This document shows, piece after piece, positions 1-8,131 of a DNA stretch of 64,000 nucleotides. The notes under the pieces are model-generated. The model saw nothing but the letters and a program-made list of their open reading frames with translations. It searched no databases and had not been told where the DNA came from. Positions within the stretch are counted from its first letter, which is position 1. Each line of letters opens with the position of its first letter. The DNA comes from Castellaniella sp. (lineage in GTDB: Bacteria; Pseudomonadota; Gammaproteobacteria; Burkholderiales; Burkholderiaceae_B). The position numbers and the translations under genes are program-made. The stretch is from NCBI RefSeq assembly GCF_004321985.1, contig NZ_SCQN01000011.1, forward strand, positions 124,001 to 188,000, given 5' to 3'.

Positions 1-224
1 TGGTCGTCAACCCCATCAAGGAAAAGAAGCTGACCAACGTGCGGGCATCGGGCAAGGACGAACATATCGATCTGGTTCCGCCCATCGAGCTGAATCTGGA
101 ATATGCCGTCGAGTTCATTGCGGACGACGAACTGGTCGAGGTCACCCCCAAGTCCATCCGCCTGCGCAAGCGCTACCTGAAGGAGTTCGAGCGCCGCCGC
201 AGCCTGCGCGGCGATTCGGCCTGA
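1..224 (+). CDS. typA: GTP-binding protein TypA/BipA, C-terminal end (5' end outside window)
   Basis: Only the last 73 residues are present, read from base 3. The segment [10 protein letters not shown], then [19 protein letters not shown], is the conserved C-terminal domain of TypA/BipA, the translational GTPase that binds 70S ribosomes and helps assembly and stress adaptation. The G domain lies upstream of the window. The gene ends with TGA at 222-224. The next gene has its own putative -10 box 32 bases downstream, so the two need not be cotranscribed. Confidence 0.93.
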   Translation, partial: VVNPIKEKKLTNVRASGKDEHIDLVPPIELNLEYAVEFIADDELVEVTPKSIRLRKRYLKEFERRRSLRGDSA

Positions 225-255
225 GTCGCCTGTCGCGCGGCAGTCCGGCGGCTCC

Positions 256-261
256 TACAAT
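256..261 (+). promoter_or_regulatory. Putative -10 box (TACAAT) for the esterase/acetyltransferase gene
   Basis: TACAAT matches the sigma70 -10 consensus at five of six positions and lies 54 bases before the chosen ATG at 316. I see no convincing -35 hexamer at 16-18 bases. The call rests on sequence only. Confidence 0.35.
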
Positions 262-315
262 GGGGCTCTGGGCTCCGCAGTGCGCCGGGGGGCGCCCGGA
301 TGCCGGGAATGCACG

Positions 316-1332
316 ATGATTCTGTATCTGCACGGTTTTCGGTCTTCTCCACAGTCCCTGAAAGCACACCTGCTGGGCCAGGCAATGGCGCAGCGCGGCC
401 TGTCGGCGCACTGGGCCTGTCCGCAGTTGCCGGCCAGCCCTGCGGCCGCCATGTGGCTGGCGCTGGAATGCGCGCAGCAGGCCCTGGCTCGCGGGTTGGA
501 CCGGGCCGACCTGACCATCATCGGATCTTCGCTAGGCGGTTTTTACGCGACCTGGCTTGCCGAGCGCCTGGGTTGCCGGGCAGTCCTGCTCAATCCGGTC
601 GTCCATGCGGCCCGAGACCTTGCCACCCAGGTGGGATCCCACCGCACTTTTCACGACGACGAGCCGTTCGAGTTTCTGCCCGGATATGTGACTGAGCTTG
701 CGCAGGCCGAATCGGCGATCGGCACCCTGACCGACCTTGAACGCTACTTCCTCGTGGCGGCGACGGGAGACGAGGTCCTGGATTGGCGTGAAATGCGGAC
801 GCGGTTCGCCGGCTGCCGACAGCGCATCATCGAGGGCAGCGACCACGGGATTTCAGACTTTGCGGTCTGGCTGCCGGAAGTTCTCGCCTTTGCATTGGGC
901 GCCCGCGTGGCCGCACCCGGAGTTGAAGTCGGTTCCTGGGCGGCTCTGGGGCCCGAGGCGACCACGATCCGCACTGAGGTGTTCGTGCACGAGCAGCATG
1001 TGTCACCCGAAGAAGAGCTGGATGCCCTGGATGATCAATGCCTCCATGCACTGGCTCGTGATGAGGCGGGTCGGCCGATCGGCACTGGACGCCTGCTGCC
1101 CGACGGACACATCGGCCGCATGGCGGTGGACGGGGCTTGGCGCGGGCGGGGTGTGGGCTCATTGGTGCTGCAGGCGCTGGTGGGCGAAGCGCGTCGCCGA
1201 GGGGCTGGCGAGGTCCTCCTGGCGGCGCAACTCCATGCCCGGCCTTTCTATGCCCGTCATGGTTTCGTGGAGGAGGGCGATACCTTCATGGATGCCGGAA
1301 TCCCCCATCGGCTGATGCGGCGTCCCCTCTGA
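316..1332 (+). CDS. Fusion protein: YqiA-like alpha/beta hydrolase + GNAT N-acetyltransferase
   Basis: A 338-residue protein with two enzyme domains. Residues 1-195 resemble the YqiA/YcfP esterase family: MILYLHGFRSSP opening, nucleophile elbow GSSLGG with Ser72, a probable acid at Asp152 (TGDEVLDW) and His177 (GSDHGIS). Residues about 200-338 are a GNAT fold: EVFVHEQHV, then GRMAVDGAWRGRGVGS (residues 267-282, acetyl-CoA pyrophosphate loop) and a final FYARHGF. The ATG at 316 was chosen over an earlier in-frame start because the hydrolase fold begins at once there and GGGA lies just upstream. The substrates are unknown. YqiA-family proteins are normally stand-alone esterases of about 190 residues, so the fusion suggests linked deacylation and acetylation, but that is inference. 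Confidence 0.82.
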   Translation: MILYLHGFRSSPQSLKAHLLGQAMAQRGLSAHWACPQLPASPAAAMWLALECAQQALARGLDRADLTIIGSSLGGFYATWLAERLGCRAVLLNPVVHAARDLATQVGSHRTFHDDEPFEFLPGYVTELAQAESAIGTLTDLERYFLVAATGDEVLDWREMRTRFAGCRQRIIEGSDHGISDFAVWLPEVLAFALGARVAAPGVEVGSWAALGPEATTIRTEVFVHEQHVSPEEELDALDDQCLHALARDEAGRPIGTGRLLPDGHIGRMAVDGAWRGRGVGSLVLQALVGEARRRGAGEVLLAAQLHARPFYARHGFVEEGDTFMDAGIPHRLMRRPL

Positions 1333-1509
1333 ATCCGTTTGGCGCAGTGGTCCGGTCCATGCCGGCTGCATCGCTCACCCGCAGGCGGCCAGAAAGCGGA
1401 GGAGTAGACTTATCCCCTGTCGCCAATGAGAAGAGCGACTCTACACGGGCATTACGGCGGATGCAGGACGAACCGGGATGTCTGTGTCTTCTACCATAAG
1501 AGGAGCAAC

Positions 1510-2526
1510 ATGACGCATTCCATTCGCAAGCTACTCGCAATCTCGTTTGCTGGTTCCCTGGGGTTGACAGGGATGTCGCTGGCTCAGGCTGCGAGCGATC
1601 TGACTGTGCGACTGGCCTGGTACATGCCGCCTCATACGGCGACGGCGGATCAAGGCACCAATTTCGCCCAGGCGATTACCGACCTCAGCAGCGGCAAGAT
1701 CAAGGTCGAGACGTATCCCTCAGGCTCTCTGCTGAAGGAATCCAATATCGCGCAAGGCCTGAGCAACAACACTGCCAACATGGCGATCTTCGGCATGCAC
1801 TGGTGGTCCAAATACGAACCCTCGCTGGAGTGGGACACCATTCCGTTCCTTGCCGACGATGCGGGCGCCTTGCTCAACGCATTGCATGGCAAGCTTGGCC
1901 AGGATGTCAATGCACGGCTGAACAAGCACGGCGTGGAGATCATCGGCTGGGGCTTCTACGGCTACGCGGAAAGCTATGTGAACGGCAAGCACACGATCAA
2001 GACCCCAGGCGACTTGAAGGGGCTGAAGATGCGCTCCGAGGGGAAGCTGTCGGCGAAGTTCCTGTCGGCCCAGGGGGCCACGCCGGTGGCGGTGGATTCC
2101 AGCGAGGTGTATACGTCCTTGCAAAGCGGCAGTCTGGATGGCGCGGTTTCCGGGCTGTCCAGCATCGTGTCGCGCAAGTGGTATGAAGTCGGGCACTACA
2201 TCACCGCCATTCACTATGTGCCGCTGGTCTATCCGATCCAGGTCAATCTGAAGTGGTGGAAGGGTCTGACGCAGGAGCAGCGAGACCTGATCACCAAAGC
2301 GGCCGTCGGCACTGAGAAGCAGGCTGTCGCCGATATCGAGAAAGAGTTCAACGGCGATATTGCGCTGACCAAAAAGCATGGCAACGAGGTCTATCGTCCC
2401 ACGGACGTCGAGCTGAAGCAGTGGAAGGACGTGGCCGGCAGTCAGGCTCGCAAAGACTACATCGCGGAAGTCGGCGACAGTGGCCAGCAGATCCTGAACG
2501 ACGTGGACGCCGCATTCAAGAAATAA
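1510..2526 (+). CDS. dctP: TRAP transporter solute-binding protein, DctP family
   Basis: A 338-residue periplasmic binding protein. Residues 1-27 form a Sec signal peptide (basic start, hydrophobic core, SLAQA-A cleavage site). The mature part has the DctP features: GLKMRSEGKLSAKFL near the middle, then VDSSEVYTSLQSGSLDGAV, the helix-strand segment that lines the carboxylate site. The start is firm: AGGAG sits seven bases before ATG 1510. It should deliver an organic acid to the DctQM permease encoded next. A strong stem-loop follows the stop codon, which may keep this message more abundant than the rest. The ligand cannot be told from sequence; the CoA-transferase at the end of the operon favours a carboxylic acid. 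Confidence 0.92.
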   Translation: MTHSIRKLLAISFAGSLGLTGMSLAQAASDLTVRLAWYMPPHTATADQGTNFAQAITDLSSGKIKVETYPSGSLLKESNIAQGLSNNTANMAIFGMHWWSKYEPSLEWDTIPFLADDAGALLNALHGKLGQDVNARLNKHGVEIIGWGFYGYAESYVNGKHTIKTPGDLKGLKMRSEGKLSAKFLSAQGATPVAVDSSEVYTSLQSGSLDGAVSGLSSIVSRKWYEVGHYITAIHYVPLVYPIQVNLKWWKGLTQEQRDLITKAAVGTEKQAVADIEKEFNGDIALTKKHGNEVYRPTDVELKQWKDVAGSQARKDYIAEVGDSGQQILNDVDAAFKK

Positions 2527-2573
2527 TCCGCAGGTAGGGTGGGCGGCTGCCTGGAATGCGCGGCCGTCCCTGA

Positions 2574-2595
2574 GCTTCCCGGGCCCCCGGGAAGC
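2574..2595 (+). promoter_or_regulatory. Intercistronic stem-loop between dctP and dctQ
   Basis: GCTTCCCGGG at 2574-2583 is followed after two bases by its exact inverse complement CCCGGGAAGC at 2586-2595. In RNA this gives a stem of about eight closable pairs. No T run follows, so it is not a classical terminator. It lies 13 bases before the dctQ start. The position suggests an RNA stabiliser or partial terminator favouring the binding protein over the membrane subunits, as known for other binding-protein operons. Confidence 0.7.
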
Positions 2596-2608
2596 GTGGA
2601 GAATTCTT

Positions 2609-3139
2609 ATGACTGAACATTCAGTTCAAGCGCCAAACTCGGGGTCTTCCCGATTTGGCGCGGTGCTTCGGGTGACACATGGTCTGGGCCAGGGGGTCGG
2701 CTATGTGTCGGCGGCCCTCATGGTCATCATGACTCTGTCAATCCTGCTGGGGATCGTGATGCGCGCTACGCACGTCGACAATTCCTGGACCTATGATGTC
2801 GACCTTTTCGCCCTGATCTGGGTGGCGTTCGTGGGCGCATCGTTCACGGCGCTGCGTGAAGAGCATGTCACGTCCGGCATTGCGCTGGAAAACGCCTGGC
2901 CGCGCTGCGCCGGTGTCATGCTGGTGCTGCGCTTCGTGATCATGGCGGCCTTTCTGGTGACTTTCACGATCTCTGGCCTGTTGCAGTTCATGAACAGTGT
3001 CCAGACGAGCGAGACCACGCTGGACGTGATGAGCTGGCCCGTCTGGATTCCGCATCTTGCGCTTCCGGTGGGGACGTCGCTCTGGCTCGTCTTCGAGATA
3101 CATCATTTCCTGCGCCGCGTGGCGGCGAAACGGACCTGA
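2609..3139 (+). CDS. dctQ: TRAP transporter small permease subunit, DctQ family
   Basis: A 176-residue membrane protein with four hydrophobic segments, at about residues 28-50, 60-80, 98-122 and 143-165, the usual topology of DctQ. The family stabilises the large DctM subunit and helps dock the loaded binding protein. GGAG lies nine bases before the ATG. It is the middle gene of the transporter operon, separated from dctP by 82 bases that hold a stem-loop and from dctM by a single base, so translation with dctM is probably coupled. DctQ sequences vary strongly; the family call relies on size, topology and position between dctP and dctM. Confidence 0.9.
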   Translation: MTEHSVQAPNSGSSRFGAVLRVTHGLGQGVGYVSAALMVIMTLSILLGIVMRATHVDNSWTYDVDLFALIWVAFVGASFTALREEHVTSGIALENAWPRCAGVMLVLRFVIMAAFLVTFTISGLLQFMNSVQTSETTLDVMSWPVWIPHLALPVGTSLWLVFEIHHFLRRVAAKRT

Positions 3140-3140
3140 C

Positions 3141-4433
3141 ATGGACTTCATCCTCACGTTGGTGACCCTGGGTGTTCTACTCATCCTGGGGGTTCCCATT
3201 GCGGTGTCGCTGCTGATCAGCGGCTTGCTGGGCTACATGATGACGATTGGCGTGGAGCCAGGGATGACGGCACTGGCGCAGATCGCCTATACCGATCTGA
3301 ACTCGTTCGTCATCATCGCGATTCCGCTCTACATCCTGATGGGGCAAATCATGCTCAAGGGGGAATCGGGGCGGGATCTGTTCGACTTCGCACAGCGTAT
3401 CGTGGGTCGCCTGCCGGGTGGGCTTGCGGTGGCGGCCACGGTGGCCAGCGCCATCTTTGCCGCCATCTCCGGCTCGTCGACGGCGACGGCGGCCACCATC
3501 GGATCCATCAGCATCCCGGAGATGTGTGACCGGGGCTACGACAAGCGGATGGCGGCCGGGGTCGTCGCCGTGGCGGGTACGCTGGGGATCCTCATCCCGC
3601 CCAGCATCTCGTTCATTCTGTATTCGCTGGTCACGGACGCGTCGGTGGGCAAGCTCTTCATGGCCGGGGTACTCCCGGGCATCATGCTGGCTTTCATGTT
3701 CTGTCTGTATTCGATTTATTGGGCCTGGAACAAGGCCCGGAAGGGCGGTACGCAGCCTGCCATCGCGCGTTTGCATGTGCCGCTGACCTGGGGCATGTTC
3801 GGCAGCCTGCTGATGATCCCGCTGATCCTCGGCGGCATCTACACCGGTTGGTTCACGCCGACCGAGGCAGCAGGGGTCGGCGTGATCTATGCGTTTGTCC
3901 TGACTGCCTTCTTCAAGCGGACGCTGACCTGGAGCCGCTTCGTGAACGCGGTGCGCGACAGCGTCGTCACCAGTTGCATGATTCTGATACTGATTGCGGG
4001 GGCGGGTGTCTTTGGCAATACGCTTTCGTTGTTGCGCATCCCGCAAGATTTTGCCTCCTGGCTGGAGGGACTGCATCTCGTGCCATGGGAGTTCATGATT
4101 GCTGTCAATATTCTGTATCTGATTCTGGGTATGTTCATGGATGCTGCGGCGGCCATTCTGGTCACCGTCCCCATCCTGTTGCCGGGTCTGGAAGCGCTAC
4201 ACATCGATCTGATCTGGTTTGGCGTGATATTGGTGATCAACATGGAGATCGGCGCCGTCACGCCGCCGGTCGGGATGAATCTGTTTGTCGTCAAGGCATT
4301 GCGGACGGACTACACGATCCGCGATGTGCTGGTGGGATCGCTGCCCTATGCAGCATTGGGGCTGGTGGGTCTGGCGCTGGTGGTGATCTTCCCGCAGATC
4401 GCGCTGCTGCTTCCCAGTCTGGGAGTCCAGTAG
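3141..4433 (+). CDS. dctM: TRAP transporter large permease subunit, DctM family
   Basis: A 430-residue, very hydrophobic protein with roughly twelve transmembrane segments. It carries DctM hallmarks: IAIPLYILMGQIM, the SGSSTATAATIGS loop, GTLGILIPPSISFILY and, near the end, EIGAVTPPVGMNLFV. DctM is the ion-coupled transport subunit and normally uses a Na+ gradient. The start ATG follows the dctQ stop by one base. The gene is full length for the family (about 425-435). The downstream CoA-transferase begins nine bases after the stop. Confidence 0.95.
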   Translation: MDFILTLVTLGVLLILGVPIAVSLLISGLLGYMMTIGVEPGMTALAQIAYTDLNSFVIIAIPLYILMGQIMLKGESGRDLFDFAQRIVGRLPGGLAVAATVASAIFAAISGSSTATAATIGSISIPEMCDRGYDKRMAAGVVAVAGTLGILIPPSISFILYSLVTDASVGKLFMAGVLPGIMLAFMFCLYSIYWAWNKARKGGTQPAIARLHVPLTWGMFGSLLMIPLILGGIYTGWFTPTEAAGVGVIYAFVLTAFFKRTLTWSRFVNAVRDSVVTSCMILILIAGAGVFGNTLSLLRIPQDFASWLEGLHLVPWEFMIAVNILYLILGMFMDAAAAILVTVPILLPGLEALHIDLIWFGVILVINMEIGAVTPPVGMNLFVVKALRTDYTIRDVLVGSLPYAALGLVGLALVVIFPQIALLLPSLGVQ

Positions 4434-4442
4434 GAGTCGGAC

Positions 4443-5846
4443 GTGGAAGAGGGCTTGGGCGCTGGCCGGGGCATGCTGCGGCAGATGCTGGATGCCCTGG
4501 GCGAGCCTGCGCTTGGCACCCGTTTGCGGGTTGATGGCTTGCGGTCCTGGGATGCCCGCTACCCCGTGACGGACCTGGCCTGCGCCAGCATCGGCGCGGC
4601 GGCGTTGATACTATCCGCGTGGCGCAATCCGTCGGGCGGCGGCCTGGTTCGTCTGGACCGGGCGCTGGCCTCGCGCTGGTTCGGGTACTCGTTGAGACCT
4701 GTCGGCTGGACATTGCCGAAGGTCCGCTCGGCTTTGACGGGAGACTACCGCACACGGGATGGATGGATCCGGATCCATGCCAACGCCCCTCATCATCGAC
4801 AGAGAGCGCTGCGCGGGTTGGGGCTGGCCGACGATGCGGATAGGGCAGCGGTGGCCGACCGTGTGCGCAGTTGGGACGCAGTGTCGCTGGAAGATGCCCT
4901 CGTGGAGGCGTCTGCATGTGCGGCGGCGCTGCGGTCACCGGTTGCCTGGCGGGCCCATTCGCAGGGCATCGCCGTTGCGTCGGAGCCGCTGATCGACTGG
5001 GAGATGGGGGCATCAACTGCATCTGGGCTGACCCACGTCATGGATGGTCGACAGCCGCTTTCAGGCGTGCGCGTGCTGGATCTGACGCGTGTGTTGGCGG
5101 GGCCGGTGGCGACCCGCTTCCTGGCTGCTTATGGGGCCACTGTCCTGCGGCTGGACCCGCCAGCCTGGTCCGAACCCGGCATGGTCCCGGAAGTGACGGT
5201 GGGCAAATATTGTGCCGGACTCGATTTGAAGCACCCTGAAGGCCGAGTACGGTTTGCGAAACTGCTGTCCGGGGCGGATGTGCTGGTCCATGGTTATCGG
5301 CCTGGCGCGCTCGACGCGTTGGGCTTTGGCCCGCAGGAACGTGCGAGGCTGCGGCCGGGTTTGGTGGATGTCAGTCTCAATGCCTGGGGTTGGTCCGGCC
5401 CTTGGCGTGGGCGCAGAGGATTCGACAGCCTCGTTCAGATGAGCACCGGAATCGCGTTTGCCGGCGATATGAAGACCGCACCCGATCCGCTTCCCGTGCA
5501 GGCGCTGGATCAGGCAGCCGGCTACCTGCTGGCGGCGTGTGCACTACGCGGGCTTATTCTGCGGCGCGAACAGGCCTGCGGCAGCCGATGGTGGCTCTCG
5601 CTGGCACGTACGGCGTGGATGCTGTCGGAAGCGGGCTCTGGGGTGCCAGGACCTGCGCTGGTGCCTCTTACGGCGCGGGACTTTTCCCGCGGAGTCGAAG
5701 CGACGAGTTGGGGGCCGGCCCGGCGCCTTCGCGGACCGGTACGGGTAGGGAATCTGGGCTGGAACTGGGTCAGGCCGGCTGGCGATCTGCGCGTGGATCC
5801 ACCATTCTGGCCCGAGGTGGTCGGCGGATCCCTGCTTCCCAGATGA
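4443..5846 (+). CDS. Class III (CaiB/BaiF-type) CoA-transferase with unusual N-terminal half
   Basis: A 467-residue protein that probably moves CoA between an acyl-CoA and a free carboxylate in the cytoplasm. Residues 208-300 match the start of CaiB/BaiF enzymes: VRVLDLTRVLAGPVATRFLA, GATVLRLD, then GLDLKHPEGR and ADVLVHGYRPGALD. GWSGPWRGRRGFDSLVQ follows. The first 200 residues do not look like the normal N-terminus. DLACASIGAAAL, DRALASRWFGYSLRP and DYRTRDGWIRIH resemble a second, degenerate copy of parts of the same fold. The start is GTG with AGGAG ten bases upstream. Its place right behind dctPQM suggests it activates the acid that the transporter imports, but neither substrate nor donor can be read from sequence. 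Confidence 0.8.
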   Translation: MEEGLGAGRGMLRQMLDALGEPALGTRLRVDGLRSWDARYPVTDLACASIGAAALILSAWRNPSGGGLVRLDRALASRWFGYSLRPVGWTLPKVRSALTGDYRTRDGWIRIHANAPHHRQRALRGLGLADDADRAAVADRVRSWDAVSLEDALVEASACAAALRSPVAWRAHSQGIAVASEPLIDWEMGASTASGLTHVMDGRQPLSGVRVLDLTRVLAGPVATRFLAAYGATVLRLDPPAWSEPGMVPEVTVGKYCAGLDLKHPEGRVRFAKLLSGADVLVHGYRPGALDALGFGPQERARLRPGLVDVSLNAWGWSGPWRGRRGFDSLVQMSTGIAFAGDMKTAPDPLPVQALDQAAGYLLAACALRGLILRREQACGSRWWLSLARTAWMLSEAGSGVPGPALVPLTARDFSRGVEATSWGPARRLRGPVRVGNLGWNWVRPAGDLRVDPPFWPEVVGGSLLPR

Positions 5847-5855
5847 GACTCTGGG
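5838..5855. terminator. Weak hairpin at the convergent end of the CoA-transferase and hisP genes
   Basis: CCCAGA (5838-5843) and TCTGGG (5850-5855) form a six-pair stem with a six-base loop that spans the CoA-transferase stop codon. There is no T tract on either side. It may slow read-through between the two converging operons, but the evidence is thin. Confidence 0.25.
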
Positions 5856-5875
5856 TTACTCGGGCCGAGCGCGAA

Positions 5876-6643
5876 CTATTTCAGGTTTCCCGACAGGAAT
5901 TGCTGCAGGCGGGCGCTCTTGGGGTGATCCAGCACATCAGCCGGCTTGCCGACCTCTTCGGCGACTCCCTGGTGCAGGAACATGACTTGCGAGGCAAGGT
6001 TGCGCGCGAACCCCATTTCGTGGGTGACGACCAGCATGGTGCGGCCTTCTTCAGCGAGCTTTTGCATGACCCTCAGCACTTCTCCCACCAGTTCTGGATC
6101 CAGCGCGGACGTGGGTTCGTCGAACAGCATGACTTCCGGTTCCATGGCCAGTGCGCGCGCGATAGCCACGCGCTGCTGCTGGCCGCCCGACAGGGATGAC
6201 GGATATTGCGTCTCCACGCTTGCCGGCAACCCGACTTTTTCCAGATAGTGGCGGGCCCGTTCGGTGGCCTCGGCCCGACCGAGCTTCAGGACCTGGATGG
6301 GGGCTTCGATCACGTTGCCCAGGACATTCATGTGTGCCCACAGGTTGAAGTGCTGAAACACCATGGCCAACTTGGCGCGCAGGCGCCGGAGCTGGTCCAG
6401 GTCGGCGGCGTGGGGCCGGCCGTTCCGGTCGCGAACGATCTTCAGCTCGTCGCCATTCAGAGACACCGAGCCCTGGTCCGGCTTTTCCAGGAAATTGATG
6501 CACCGCAGGAAGGTTGATTTGCCGGATCCGCTAGAGCCTACGATGCAGATCACGTCGCCGGCCTCGGCGGCCAGAGAGACGCCCTTCAGGACCTCGTGAT
6601 CGCCGTAGCGTTTGTGGATGTTGGTGACTTCGAGTTTCGACAT
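5876..6643 (-). CDS. hisP: Polar amino-acid ABC transporter, ATP-binding protein
   Basis: A 255-residue ABC ATPase of the HisP/GlnQ/ArtP group. Seen directly: Walker A GSSGSGKS (residues 36-43), signature LSGGQQQR (151-158), Walker B VMLFDEP (171-177), and the HisP-type insertion [19 protein letters not shown] after the first strands, which is typical of lysine/arginine/ornithine/histidine transporters. It is the last gene of the hisJ-hisQ-hisM-hisP operon and starts five bases after the hisM stop. It would energise import by the HisQM permease. Substrate is probably basic amino acids, by similarity and not proven. Confidence 0.93.
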   Translation of the reverse strand: MSKLEVTNIHKRYGDHEVLKGVSLAAEAGDVICIVGSSGSGKSTFLRCINFLEKPDQGSVSLNGDELKIVRDRNGRPHAADLDQLRRLRAKLAMVFQHFNLWAHMNVLGNVIEAPIQVLKLGRAEATERARHYLEKVGLPASVETQYPSSLSGGQQQRVAIARALAMEPEVMLFDEPTSALDPELVGEVLRVMQKLAEEGRTMLVVTHEMGFARNLASQVMFLHQGVAEEVGKPADVLDHPKSARLQQFLSGNLK

Positions 6644-6648
6644 GATTC

Positions 6649-7359
6649 TCAGCGGTGGGCGCCCAGGTAGGCCAGCGCGCGGCGTTCATAGCCGCGGAAC
6701 AGCCAGATCAGTGTAAATGACAGGCACAGATACAACAGTGCGGCGAGGCCGTAGGACGCGAACGTTTGATAGGTGGCGGAGTTGGCATCGCGTGCGACCT
6801 TCAGGATGTCCGGAACCGTTGCGGTGAAGGCCAGCGAGGTGGCATGCAGCATCAGGATGACCTCGTTGCTGTAGGCGGGCAACGCGCGGCGCAGTGCGGA
6901 GGGCAGGATGATCCGGCGGTACAGCGCGAAGCGCGACATACTGAAGGCGCGTGCCGACTCGATCTCGCCGGCGCTGGTTGCCCGAATCGCACCGGCGAAT
7001 ATTTCAGTGGTGTAAGCCGCCGTGTTGAGCGTCAGCGCCAGCACCAGGCAGTCGAATCCGCTTTGGAAGAATGCTGCGAGCGGGGGTGTGTGCTTGACGA
7101 AATCCAGGCTGTAGACGCCGGCGTAGATGAACAGGATCTGCACATAGAGTGGGGTGCCTCGGAAGAGGTAGGTGAACAGCCAGACCGGAAACGAGATCCA
7201 GCGTCGCGGGGACACCCGGGCAACTGCGAGAAAGATCGAGGCCACGAACCCCATGCTGATCGACAGCACGAGCAGCCACAGGGTGACGGCCATGCCCGAG
7301 AAGGCACCGTTGCTTTGATACAGGTAGGCCTGCCAGAACTGGCTCAGAACATCGGTCAT
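6649..7359 (-). CDS. hisM: Polar amino-acid ABC transporter, permease subunit (HisM-like)
   Basis: A 236-residue permease with about five membrane spans and the family EAA-type loop ([23 protein letters not shown]), which contacts the ATPase. [19 protein letters not shown] is typical of HisM/ArtM proteins. Its ATG overlaps the stop of the upstream permease by four bases. The two permeases would form a heterodimer in the inner membrane. Confidence 0.92.
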   Translation of the reverse strand: MTDVLSQFWQAYLYQSNGAFSGMAVTLWLLVLSISMGFVASIFLAVARVSPRRWISFPVWLFTYLFRGTPLYVQILFIYAGVYSLDFVKHTPPLAAFFQSGFDCLVLALTLNTAAYTTEIFAGAIRATSAGEIESARAFSMSRFALYRRIILPSALRRALPAYSNEVILMLHATSLAFTATVPDILKVARDANSATYQTFASYGLAALLYLCLSFTLIWLFRGYERRALAYLGAHR

Positions 7360-8045
7360 AGCGCGACCTCGCGCACGCCCACGCTGTAGTGCCGGTAGAG
7401 TCCGTACAGGACGAAATTCGAGGCTGTCGTCAGGATGAGATAGATCAGACCCGTCAGGCTGATGAAGAGAAACACTCGGAAGGTTACGTTCCCGGCATCC
7501 TGGGAGACCTTGACCAGGTCCGTCAGGCCGATGAGCGACACCAGAGCAGTGGACTTCAGCAGCACCTGCCAGTTGTTGCCGATCCCCGGCAGGGCGTGGC
7601 GCATCATCTGCGGGAACAGAATGCGGCGGAAGACCTGGAATTCCCGCATGCCGTAGGCTGTGGCTGATTCGAGCTGACCGGACGGAACCGCCATGAATGC
7701 GCCGCGGAACGTCTCTGCAAAGTATGCACCGTAGATGAACCCCAGTGTCAGCACGCCGGCGGCGAAGGGATCGATATTGATGGCGTCCAGCCCCAGCAGG
7801 TCCGTCAGGTCATTGAGGTAGATCTGCATGCTGAAGAAGATCAGCAGCATCAGCACCAGGTCCGGCACCCCACGGATCAGCGTAGTGTAGGCGGTGGCCA
7901 CCATGCGGGGCAGCCAGGCGTTTGACAGCTTGGCCCACGCCCCCATCAAGCCCAGCACGACGGCCACCACCAGCGATAGCAGCGCAAGCTGTATCGTCAC
8001 CCAGGTTCCTGCGAGGATCAGGGGACCGTAGCCGTTGAGAAACAT
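7356..8045 (-). CDS. hisQ: Polar amino-acid ABC transporter, permease subunit (HisQ-like)
   Basis: A 229-residue permease paralogous to the next gene, with about five membrane spans. GQLESATAYGMREFQVFRRI is the ATPase-docking loop, and TLIRGVPDLVLMLLIFF is the family signature before it. It starts 86 bases after the binding-protein gene, with a stem-loop in the gap, and overlaps the following permease by four bases. Confidence 0.92.
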   Translation of the reverse strand: MFLNGYGPLILAGTWVTIQLALLSLVVAVVLGLMGAWAKLSNAWLPRMVATAYTTLIRGVPDLVLMLLIFFSMQIYLNDLTDLLGLDAINIDPFAAGVLTLGFIYGAYFAETFRGAFMAVPSGQLESATAYGMREFQVFRRILFPQMMRHALPGIGNNWQVLLKSTALVSLIGLTDLVKVSQDAGNVTFRVFLFISLTGLIYLILTTASNFVLYGLYRHYSVGVREVAL

Positions 8046-8105
8046 TGAGGGGTTGGAGTCGGTGGGTGGCCTGGCGGGTCGGGAGGCCGCCGGGAGCTGT
8101 CGTGC

Positions 8106-8128
8106 CGCGCGGCCTGTGGTGCCGCGCG
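8106..8128 (-). promoter_or_regulatory. Stem-loop just after the binding-protein gene hisJ
   Basis: CGCGCGGC (8106-8113) and GCCGCGCG (8121-8128) form an eight-pair, all-GC stem with a seven-base loop. It begins three bases after the hisJ stop on the minus strand and has no T run. Like the element after dctP, it could protect the binding-protein message or reduce transcription of the permease genes. Confidence 0.6.
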
Positions 8129-8131
8129 ATG

